Source: Pseudomonadota bacterium
GTDB lineage: Bacteria; Pseudomonadota; Alphaproteobacteria; Acetobacterales; Acetobacteraceae
NCBI GenBank assembly: GCA_021808985.1
Contig: JAKBAQ010000120.1
Location: 1 to 8,235 of the forward strand
Direction of reading: 5' to 3'
DNA: 8,235 bases
The notes beneath the pieces were generated by a model. It was not told where the DNA came from. It saw only the letters and a list, made by a program, of their open reading frames with translations, and did no database searches. This document shows, one piece after another, positions 1 through 5,641 of this stretch; position 1 is the stretch's first letter, and each line of letters begins with the position of its first letter. The translations under genes and the position numbers were made by a program.

Positions 1-181
1 CCTGACTGTTCTCCTGGTCATAGACGCACAAGGGCACATGCTTGATATCCAGGCTGACGCCATAGCCCAGCAGCACCATCTGCATCAGCGGCATCAGCAG
101 CGCGATGGCCAGGCTGCGCGGGTCGCGCCAGACCTGCAAAGCCTCCTTGTAGGCGATGGCGAGAACGCGGCGCGGGTTCAT
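1..181 (-). CDS. ABC-2 type exporter permease, N-terminal part (runs off left edge)
   Basis: The first 60 codons are present; the rest lies beyond base 1. The protein begins MNPRRVLAIAYKEALQVWRD, a short basic cytoplasmic start with the KE..Q..RDPRS pattern that precedes the first membrane helix in ABC-2 permeases of the YhhJ/YbhS/YbhR type. A hydrophobic helix follows at about residues 23-43 (rich in A, L, M), then the start of a large periplasmic loop (DIKHVPLCVYDQENSQ). The ATG at 181-179 overlaps the stop of the upstream ATPase as ATGA. It also has its own strong ribosome binding site, AGGAGG at 194-189, seven bases before the ATG. It should form the membrane channel driven by the two ATPases; a second permease gene would be expected further left. 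The substrate cannot be told from the sequence. Confidence 0.88.
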   Translation of the reverse strand, partial: MNPRRVLAIAYKEALQVWRDPRSLAIALLMPLMQMVLLGYGVSLDIKHVPLCVYDQENSQ

Positions 182-1116
182 GGGCGAGCCTCCTGACGCC
201 GGGCGACCAGCTGCACGAACACATCCTCCAGGCTGGGCGCAATGGCGCGTATGGGCCCAGCCGCCAGCCCCAGCGCCGCCAGATGCGCCAGCAGCGCCTC
301 GCCACCGCCGCCCGCGCGCAGCAGCACATGCAGCTTGTCGGCGAAAATGGCGGCCTCTACCACCCCTGGCGCCTGGCGCACGGCGGCCAGGGTGGCGCCC
401 AGCGTCGGGCATTCCAGCTCAAAAAGCTGCCCGCCAAGCTCATGGCGGCGCAGCTCGCCCGGGCTGCCCAGCGCGATCAGCTTCCCCGCATCGATCAGCG
501 CGATGCGGTTACAATACTCGGCCTCGTCCATGTAATGGGTGGAAACCAGTATGGTCACCCCATCAGCCGCCAGCGTGTGGATGAGATCCCAGAACCGCCG
601 CCGCGCCTGCGGCTCCACGCCCGATGTCGGCTCGTCCAGAAACAGCACCGGCGGCCGGTGCAATATGGCGCAGCCCAACGCCAGGCGCTGCTTCCAGCCG
701 CCCGCCAGCGTGCGCACCAGCGCCCCCTCGCGCCCCTCAAGCCCCGCCATCGCCACGGCAAAGGCGATGCGCTCCGCGATCTGCCCGCGCGGCACCTGAT
801 AAATGCCCGCGAAGAAGCGCAGGTTCTCACGCACCGTGAGATCGCCATAAAGCGAGAATTTCTGCGACATATAGCCAATATGCAGGCGCACGATGTCCGG
901 CTGGCGGACAATATCAAACCCCGCGACGCTGGCGCTCCCCGCGGTCGGGCGCAGCAGCCCGCAAAGCATGCGTATGGTGGTGGATTTGCCCGCCCCATTA
1001 GGGCCGATGAAACCGGCAACCTCCCCCTTGGCAATTACGAGGTCCAGATGGTCCACCGCCGTGAAGGCGCCGAATTTTTTTGTCAGCCCCTGGGCGATGA
1101 CAGCGGGGTCATTCAT
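178..1116 (-). CDS. ABC exporter ATPase, equivalent to the C-terminal half of YbhF
   Basis: A 312-residue nucleotide-binding subunit. Walker A is GPNGAGKST (38-46), the Q-loop is YMSQKFSLYGDLTVREN with Gln85, Walker B is VLFLDEP (157-163) with catalytic Glu162, and the H-loop is STHYMDEAEYC with His194. The signature motif is degraded: LAGGWKQRLAL (137-147) instead of LSGGQ. The D-loop reads GVEP rather than GVDP. From memory, the C-terminal half of E. coli YbhF has a similar non-consensus motif followed by KQRLAL, so this is a family trait and not decay. Residues from about 215 form the usual accessory region ending in SLEDVFVQL. It overlaps the preceding ATPase and the following permease by ATGA at both ends; a GGGGGAG tract lies about eight bases before its start. 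It most likely pairs with the neighbouring ATPase as a heterodimer and supplies the catalytically complete Walker/H-loop set. Confidence 0.93.
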   Translation of the reverse strand: MNDPAVIAQGLTKKFGAFTAVDHLDLVIAKGEVAGFIGPNGAGKSTTIRMLCGLLRPTAGSASVAGFDIVRQPDIVRLHIGYMSQKFSLYGDLTVRENLRFFAGIYQVPRGQIAERIAFAVAMAGLEGREGALVRTLAGGWKQRLALGCAILHRPPVLFLDEPTSGVEPQARRRFWDLIHTLAADGVTILVSTHYMDEAEYCNRIALIDAGKLIALGSPGELRRHELGGQLFELECPTLGATLAAVRQAPGVVEAAIFADKLHVLLRAGGGGEALLAHLAALGLAAGPIRAIAPSLEDVFVQLVARRQEARP

Positions 1117-2048
1117 GCCCCCGCTCCCCCGCCCAGCAGCGCCACGAACACATCCTCGATCGCCGGCTCAATCCGGCTGATCCCGGTAACGCCAACCCCC
1201 CGCGCCGCCAGCACGGCCCGCAATGCCGGCGCGCGCCTGTCGGCGTCGTCAACGCGCACATTCACCCGGTCGCCCATCAGCAGCAGCCCCAGCACGCCGG
1301 GCGCATCCGCCAGGGCCTCGCGCACCGCGCGCGGGTCCGCCGCGCTAACCGCCAGCAGCATCCCCGGCATCGCCTGCTTCAGCCTGGCCGGCGTATCGCA
1401 ATAATGAATCCGCCCCTCATGCATCAGCGCCAGGCGCGAGCAGCGCTCGGCCTCGTCCATATAGGCGGTCGAGAGCACGATGGTGACGCCGCTTTCGCGC
1501 AGATTATAGAGAATGGCCCAAAAATCCCGGCGCGATACGGGGTCCACCCCGGTGGTCGGCTCATCCAGCAGCAGCACGCTGGGCGTGTGGATGAGCGCGC
1601 AAACCAGGCCCAGCTTCTGCTTCATGCCGCCCGAGAGCTGCCCCGCCAGGCGTTTCTGGAACGCGCCCAGCCCCGCCGCCTCTAAAAGCTCCCGCCCCCG
1701 CGCGCGGCGCACCTTGCCCGGCACGGAAAACAGCTCGGCATAAAAAAAGATGTTCTCCGCGACGGTCAGGTCCTCATACAGGCCAAAGCGCTGCGGCATG
1801 TAGCTGAGCAAAGGCTTCACCCCCTCCGGATTGGCGATGACATCAACCCCCTCCACGGTAATCCCGCCCGAATCAGGCCGCAGCACCCCGGCCAGCATCC
1901 GCATCACCGTGGTCTTGCCCGCGCCATCCGGCCCGGCGAAGCCGAAAATCTCCCCCCGCCCCACGCTGAAGCTCACATCGCGCACCGCCGCCGTCGCGCC
2001 AAAACCGCGCACCAGGTTTCGCGCGCTCAAAGCGGCCCCGTCGCTCAT
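1113..2048 (-). CDS. ABC exporter ATPase, equivalent to the N-terminal half of YbhF
   Basis: A 311-residue nucleotide-binding subunit. Walker A is GPDGAGKTT (39-47), with the Asp also found, from memory, in the N-terminal half of YbhF. The Q-loop is YMPQRFGLYEDLTVAEN with Gln86, the signature is a good LSGGMKQKLGL (138-148), and Walker B is VLLLDEP (158-164) with Glu163. The H-loop His is missing: STAYMDEAERC has Ala195 (codon at 1466-1464). YbhF N-terminal domains also lack this His as I recall them, so the loss looks inherited. The C-terminal region ends in AIEDVFVALLGGG. The ATG overlaps the HlyD stop as ATGA and no clear ribosome binding site precedes it (CCCGCCGGGCA), so translation probably depends on coupling. 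It should form a heterodimer with the next gene product, giving one consensus and one degenerate ATP site. Confidence 0.93.
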   Translation of the reverse strand: MSDGAALSARNLVRGFGATAAVRDVSFSVGRGEIFGFAGPDGAGKTTVMRMLAGVLRPDSGGITVEGVDVIANPEGVKPLLSYMPQRFGLYEDLTVAENIFFYAELFSVPGKVRRARGRELLEAAGLGAFQKRLAGQLSGGMKQKLGLVCALIHTPSVLLLDEPTTGVDPVSRRDFWAILYNLRESGVTIVLSTAYMDEAERCSRLALMHEGRIHYCDTPARLKQAMPGMLLAVSAADPRAVREALADAPGVLGLLLMGDRVNVRVDDADRRAPALRAVLAARGVGVTGISRIEPAIEDVFVALLGGGAGA

Positions 2049-3031
2049 TGCCCGGCGGGCAGCAACGCGATCTTGGCGTCAGCTGGCATACCGGGGAGCA
2101 ACTCATGCGTCGGGTTGTCGATATCTATCCGCACCCGGTAGACGAGCGTGATCCGCTCCGCATAAGTCTCCACGGTTTTTGGGGTGAACTCGGCCTGCGG
2201 CGAAATAAAGCTTATCCGCCCGGCATATATCTTGCCCGGATAACTGTCGGTGCTCACATCCACGGCCTCGCCAAGCCGTATCTTGCCGAGATCCGGCTCA
2301 TTCACATAAGCCCGCAGCCATACATGGTTGAGATCATCGAGGGTGACAATCGCCACCCCCGGCGCGGCCAGCTCGCCCAGTTCCGCCTCCCGCACCGCGA
2401 CAACCCCGCTGAACGGCGCCCGCAGCGTGGTGTCGCCGAGGGTGATCTCATCCAGCCCGAGCTTGGCCCGCGCGGCGGCGGCGGCGGCCTTGGCCAGGCC
2501 GATATTGGCCTGCGCCACCTGCACCAGCGCGCGGTCATGCGCCACCGCCTCGCCGGCCTGCTGGGCCGCCGTGCGCGCCAAATCCCGCGCCTGCACTGAA
2601 ATGGTGCGGCTGCCAACCAGCGCCTGCGCGCGCTGGTAATCCTGCGCCTTCTGGTTCTGGTCAAACACATCGCTGGCCAGCGTGCTTTGCGCGGCGGCCA
2701 GGTTGCTCTGGTTCACGGCCACCTGGGCGGCGGCGGTTTGCGCATTGGCGGTGTCTATGGCCACCTGCTGGCGGTAGAGGCTGTCATCCACCCGCGCCAG
2801 CACGCTCCCCGCCCGCACCGCCGCGCCCTCATCAAACGGCAGCGCCACGATCGGCGCCTGCACGTCGTTAAAGCTGAGCACGCTCTCATGCGCCTCGATA
2901 TTGCCGGAGACGCTCACATCCCCCGCATTCGGCGCCGGGCCGAACAAGCCGGGCGCATACCAAAACGCCACCCCCCCCGCGAGAACCACCACCACCCCGC
3001 CGAGCAGCAAAAGGTTTCGCCTTCGTCTCAT
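2045..3031 (-). CDS. HlyD-family membrane fusion protein, YbhG-like
   Basis: The periplasmic adaptor of the exporter, 328 residues from the ATG at 3031, close to the length of YbhG. It starts with basic MRRRRN and one hydrophobic anchor (about 7-25). A biotinyl-lipoyl-like half follows (GNIEAHESVLSF...DEGAAVRAGSVLARVDD, 43-83), then a long Ala/Gln-rich coiled-coil hairpin (about 85-190) containing SRTIS, the second lipoyl half (LRAPFSGVVAVREAELGELA, 203-222), and a beta-barrel with VWLRAYVNEPDLGKI. The stretch FISPQAEFTPKTVET (275-289) is characteristic of YbhG/YhiI-type adaptors. A longer in-frame start at 3112 exists and would add 27 hydrophilic residues ahead of the anchor. I prefer 3031 because 3112 lies inside the likely -10 element, and the AAGGAG at 3099-3094 serves a different frame. 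The start overlaps the stop of a small leader ORF as ATGA, and the stop overlaps the next ATPase the same way. Confidence 0.9.
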   Translation of the reverse strand: MRRRRNLLLLGGVVVVLAGGVAFWYAPGLFGPAPNAGDVSVSGNIEAHESVLSFNDVQAPIVALPFDEGAAVRAGSVLARVDDSLYRQQVAIDTANAQTAAAQVAVNQSNLAAAQSTLASDVFDQNQKAQDYQRAQALVGSRTISVQARDLARTAAQQAGEAVAHDRALVQVAQANIGLAKAAAAAARAKLGLDEITLGDTTLRAPFSGVVAVREAELGELAAPGVAIVTLDDLNHVWLRAYVNEPDLGKIRLGEAVDVSTDSYPGKIYAGRISFISPQAEFTPKTVETYAERITLVYRVRIDIDNPTHELLPGMPADAKIALLPAGQ

Positions 3032-3084
3032 GCGCGCCCCGCGCCAACCGCCAGATGATGGAACATGGAACAATCCGCCAGCAT
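3028..3084 (-). CDS. Putative 18-residue leader peptide ORF
   Basis: A small ORF encoding MLADCSMFHHLAVGAGRA. It has the best ribosome binding site in this leader: AAGGAG at 3099-3094, nine bases before the ATG at 3084. Its TGA (3030-3028) overlaps the ATG of the HlyD gene (3031-3029) as ATGA, the same junction used by every other gene pair of the operon. The HlyD ATG has only a weak GGGGCG ahead of it, so the leader could load ribosomes that restart on the fusion protein. The peptide has no membrane segment and no recognised domain; it carries one Cys, two Met and two His. Known: ATGA overlaps commonly support coupling by reinitiation. Inferred: that this ORF is translated. The competing reading is that HlyD starts at 3112 and this ORF is a chance overlap. 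Confidence 0.45.
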   Translation of the reverse strand: MLADCSMFHHLAVGAGRA

Positions 3085-3135
3085 TTTTGGCAACTCCTTG
3101 TTCTTCTTGCATAACCCAGAGAGGCTGCGCAAACC

Positions 3136-3149
3136 TTGACCTGAATCAA
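3136..3149 (-). promoter_or_regulatory. FNR/FixK-type box upstream of the exporter operon
   Basis: The minus strand reads TTGAT-TCAG-GTCAA, matching the FNR/FixK/Anr consensus TTGAT-N4-ATCAA at 9 of 10 bases. If the box is centred at -41.5, as in class II FNR-dependent promoters, transcription would start near 3101. A -10-like TATGCA then lies at 3113-3108, exactly where it should, and the leader ORF's AAGGAG follows at once. The motif and spacing are seen; binding and oxygen control are inferred. No FNR/FixK gene is in this window. Confidence 0.5.
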
Positions 3150-3214
3150 CCCGCTGCGCTCATCTGATTATGACCTGAATTGCGCCCAGAACAACCATCC
3201 CGCCCGCCTGAGGC

Positions 3215-3242
3215 TTGGACAGGCGCACACAACCGTTCTAAG
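3215..3242 (+). promoter_or_regulatory. Possible sigma-70 promoter for the CYTH-CHAD gene
   Basis: A weak candidate: TTGGAC at 3215-3220 as -35, 16 bases of spacer, and TCTAAG at 3237-3242 as -10 (4 of 6 to consensus). It would start transcription near 3249, about 58 bases before the ATG at 3307. No better candidate was seen in the 3150-3306 part of the divergent intergenic region. Confidence 0.3.
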
Positions 3243-3306
3243 CTCCCGCTGGTTCCTTCACCACGGCCAGGTTCCTCCTCCAGCCAACAGGCCCTGTATC
3301 TTGAGC

Positions 3307-4887
3307 ATGCGAGACCTCTCCACCGCCGCGCCGGCCACGCCGCATATTCCGCCGGTCAGCCCCGCCATGCGCGAAACGGAGCTTAAATTCACCCTCCCCG
3401 CCCCCGCCTTCACCGCCGCGCAGCAATGGGAGAGGTTCGACCCCGCAAGCAAGCGCCCCCGCGCCCGGCGGCTCGTCGCCATCTATTATGACACGGCGGC
3501 CGGAGACCTCGCGCGCCACAAGGCCAGCCTGCGCGTGCGCACGCTCAACCGCCGCCACATCATCACCTTCAAATGGAGCGGCAGTTTCGCCGGCGGCTGG
3601 TTTGAGCGCGGCGAGGTTGAAGCCCCAAGCCCCACCCCGGAGCTGGACATCACCCTGCTGCCGCCTGAAATCAGCGAGGCGATCATCCGCCTCACCGCCG
3701 GGCGCCAGCTGGAGGCCGTCTATGGCAGCGACATCAAGCGCGTGGTCCGGCTCCTGCATGAGGATACCGGCACCATCGAGCTGGCCTTCGACTCAGGCCA
3801 GATCAGCGCGGGCGAGAAAACCCGCCCGGTGCGCGAGGTCGAGCTGGAGCTGAAATCCGGCGACCCTGCGGTGCTCTACCGCCTGGGGCTGGAATTCGCG
3901 GCGGCGTTTCCCGCCCGCCTGCTCAGCCAAAGCAAGGCCGAGCGCGGCGCGGAGCTGGCCTGCGGCAAACCGCCCGAGGCGGTGCGCGCCATCGCCGGCC
4001 TGCAGGGCGAGCCCGTGCTCGACAGCGCGATCGGCGCCCTCATCAACGCCTGCCTGTCGCAATTCATCGCCAACTGGCCCGCCTTCGAATCCGGCGACGC
4101 GGTCAAGGCGGTCCACCAGATGCGGGTGGCCATGCGCCGTCTGCGCTCCGTGCTGGGCTTGTTCCAGCGCGCCTTCCCAGCCGCCGGCTTCGCCATTTTC
4201 CGTGAGCAGGCCAAGACCATCGCCAACGCCATGGGCGAGGCCCGCAATTGGGACATTTTCGCCGCCCTGCTCAAAACCGGCCCCGCCACGGCCTTCCCCG
4301 GCGAGCCCGGATTTGAAACCTTGCAGGCCAGCGTTGAGCAATACCGCATCGCCGGGCATGATTCGGTGCGCACCCTGCTGGGTTCGGCACAAACCCTGCA
4401 TTTCGTGCTCAACCTGCAAAGCTTCGCCGCCACGCATGGCTGGCGCAACGCGCTCTCCGGCGAATCCCTTCCCGAACTCAGCGTCCCCGCCAAGGCATTT
4501 GGCGATTCCGCGATATCGCGCCTGCACCGCAGGCTGCTGCGCGATGGCAAGCACATCACCCACCTCTCGGCGGAAAAACGCCATGAGCTGCGCAAGGACC
4601 TGAAAAAACTGCGCTACACGGTCGATCTCTTCGGCGGCCTGTTCGATGCCCCCAAGCAGGTCGCCGCCTACGGCAAAACCCTCTCCAAACTTCAGGACAC
4701 GCTCGGCCTTTTCAACGATCTCGCGGTCGCCCGCGAGCTTGCCCTGCGGCTGGACACGGGCGAGGCCCCCGCCGCCAGCCGCGCCGCCGGCATCATCATG
4801 GGCTGGTGCGCCAGAGGTGCGGTGGAAGATGGCGATGGCCTGCGCCGGGCCTGGAAAAAGCTCCGCCGCCACAGATTAACCGCTTAG
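3307..4887 (+). CDS. CYTH-CHAD protein, probable inorganic triphosphatase (YgiF-like)
   Basis: A 526-residue two-domain protein counted from the ATG at 3307. The N-terminal CYTH (triphosphate tunnel) domain has the defining ExExK as ETELK (23-27), then YYDT (60-63), RVR (76-78), Lys89 in TFKW, the acidic strand EVELELK (177-183) and Lys210 in SQSKAERG. The C-terminal CHAD domain, a helical bundle that binds polyphosphate, has HQMRVAMRRLR (270-280), ARNWD (312-316), HELRKDLKKLRY (426-437) and LQDTLGLFND (462-471). E. coli YgiF, with the same architecture, hydrolyses inorganic triphosphate, so cytoplasmic tri/polyphosphate metabolism is the likely role. The start is uncertain: the CYTH core begins at a second ATG at 3367 (MRETELKF), and none of TTG 3301, ATG 3307 or ATG 3367 has a clear ribosome binding site. 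I chose 3307 because codons 3307-3366 keep the third-position G/C bias of coding sequence. It stands alone, divergent from the exporter operon. Confidence 0.9.
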   Translation: MRDLSTAAPATPHIPPVSPAMRETELKFTLPAPAFTAAQQWERFDPASKRPRARRLVAIYYDTAAGDLARHKASLRVRTLNRRHIITFKWSGSFAGGWFERGEVEAPSPTPELDITLLPPEISEAIIRLTAGRQLEAVYGSDIKRVVRLLHEDTGTIELAFDSGQISAGEKTRPVREVELELKSGDPAVLYRLGLEFAAAFPARLLSQSKAERGAELACGKPPEAVRAIAGLQGEPVLDSAIGALINACLSQFIANWPAFESGDAVKAVHQMRVAMRRLRSVLGLFQRAFPAAGFAIFREQAKTIANAMGEARNWDIFAALLKTGPATAFPGEPGFETLQASVEQYRIAGHDSVRTLLGSAQTLHFVLNLQSFAATHGWRNALSGESLPELSVPAKAFGDSAISRLHRRLLRDGKHITHLSAEKRHELRKDLKKLRYTVDLFGGLFDAPKQVAAYGKTLSKLQDTLGLFNDLAVARELALRLDTGEAPAASRAAGIIMGWCARGAVEDGDGLRRAWKKLRRHRLTA

Positions 4888-4908
4888 AGAAGGATAATTC
4901 TCGTCTGA

Positions 4909-4928
4909 CCCTTTTTTGCAAAAAAGGG
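4909..4928. terminator. Perfect palindrome, first of a tandem pair, probable terminator
   Basis: CCCTTTTTTGCAAAAAAGGG is a perfect 20-base palindrome beginning 22 bases after the CYTH-CHAD stop. A weaker hairpin (GAGAA at 4887-4891, TTCTC at 4898-4902) overlaps that stop codon. Being symmetrical, the palindrome could act on transcripts from either side. Confidence 0.6.
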
Positions 4929-4936
4929 CCAGAATC

Positions 4937-4966
4937 TTGGGGAGCTTTTTATAAAAAGCTCCCCAA
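4937..4966. terminator. Perfect 30-base palindrome, second of the pair, bidirectional terminator
   Basis: The arms at 4937-4950 (TTGGGGAGCTTTTT) and 4953-4966 are exact complements, with AT in the centre. The element sits between the convergent CYTH-CHAD and thpR genes. On the plus strand it is followed by AAACCCCGCAAAAATTTTT, so a T-run comes after a short gap. On the minus strand it leads into the first palindrome. The most likely role is termination from both sides; the tandem arrangement may also mark it as a dispersed repeat of this genome. Confidence 0.65.
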
Positions 4967-5027
4967 ACCCCGCAAAAATTTTTAATAATTTCAATTTGTT
5001 GTAAGAGAAAGCGTTTAAAGCAGTCTC

Positions 5028-5561
5028 CTAGCCCAGCGCGTACTCCGCCTCCGGCGTGTAGGTCGGCTGGTCCTTGCCCAGAAACGAGCTGAAAAGCGTC
5101 ACATTATCAGCCCGTATCGGCGCCGAGCGGTACAGATTATGCGCCTGCACGAAACTGGTGAGCGCCGTTGTCACCGGCATATCCATCCGCGCCAGGGTCA
5201 CATGCGGTATAAACCGCCGCCGGTCCGCCGGAATGCCAACCCGGTGCAGCGCCGTCTCCACCTTCGCCTGCAAGCGGGCAAGGTCGGCATTGCGCTCCAC
5301 CCCCGCCCAAAGCATCGAGACCCTGCCATATTTCTCGAACCACCCAAGCCCGGAGAGGCAAAATGAGAAACTGCGCCCGCGCAGCGTGGCCAGCGCCAGG
5401 TCGATCTCCTCGGCCTGCAACCGGTTGGCCTCGCCGATAAACCGCAGGGTGATATGGAAATTCTCGGTCGGCACCCAGCGCGCACCGGGAATATTGCAGG
5501 AGAAATCTGCAAGCTCTTCTTTAACCTCCCAGGGGAGGTCAAGGGCAACGAACAAGCGCAT
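5028..5561 (-). CDS. thpR: RNA 2',3'-cyclic phosphodiesterase / 2'-5' RNA ligase (2H family)
   Basis: A 177-residue protein of normal ThpR/LigT length, beginning MRLFVALDLPWEVKEEL. Both catalytic HxTx motifs of the 2H phosphoesterase superfamily are present: FHITLRFIG (His36, Thr38) and FIPHVTLARMD (His120, Thr122). Family members open 2',3'-cyclic phosphates on RNA ends and ligate tRNA halves through 2'-5' bonds in vitro; the physiological substrate is unclear. The frame stays open upstream to 5672, but the start at 5561 fits the family N-terminus and has AAAGGTGG about seven bases before it. The gene lies 80 bases downstream of pepP on the same strand, so the two may share a transcript, although a short hairpin lies between them. 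Confidence 0.92.
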   Translation of the reverse strand: MRLFVALDLPWEVKEELADFSCNIPGARWVPTENFHITLRFIGEANRLQAEEIDLALATLRGRSFSFCLSGLGWFEKYGRVSMLWAGVERNADLARLQAKVETALHRVGIPADRRRFIPHVTLARMDMPVTTALTSFVQAHNLYRSAPIRADNVTLFSSFLGKDQPTYTPEAEYALG

Positions 5562-5587
5562 GGCACGGCCACCTTTGGCTCGGGGTC

Positions 5588-5604
5588 GGACGCGAATCGC
5601 GTCC
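5588..5604 (-). other. GC-rich hairpin between pepP and thpR
   Basis: The inverted repeat GGACGCG-AAT-CGCGTCC has seven perfect base pairs (eight if the outer loop A-T pairs) and a three-base loop. It lies in the 80-base gap after the pepP stop and ends 27 bases before the thpR start. No T-run follows on the minus strand, so it is not a typical intrinsic terminator. It could be an RNA processing or stability element, or chance in GC-rich DNA. Confidence 0.35.
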
Positions 5605-5641
5605 CATGATTCTGCAATACCGGCGTTTGCGTGGTCAATGT

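Noticed and set aside
1075..1081. Seven-base A/T runs in the ATPase genes (also 1742-1748) as programmed slippage sites
   Set aside because: Both runs encode conserved residues (Lys-Lys-Phe; Phe-Phe-Tyr) in intact frames, and no stimulatory structure or alternative product was seen.
283..1404. Long plus-strand open frame (373 codons) opposite the two ATPase genes
   Set aside because: It lies antisense to two ABC ATPases with full Walker motifs. Its translation is Arg/Gln/His-rich with no domain, typical of a GC-rich shadow frame.
3032..3112. HlyD start at 3112
   Set aside because: Kept only as an alternative: the ATG falls within the predicted -10 element, no ribosome binding site precedes it, and it puts 27 hydrophilic residues before the basic-hydrophobic anchor.
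3793..4872. Long minus-strand open frame (359 codons) opposite the CYTH-CHAD gene
   Set aside because: The plus strand carries conserved CYTH and CHAD motifs across the whole stretch. The antisense product is Gly/Ala/Gln-rich without recognisable motifs.
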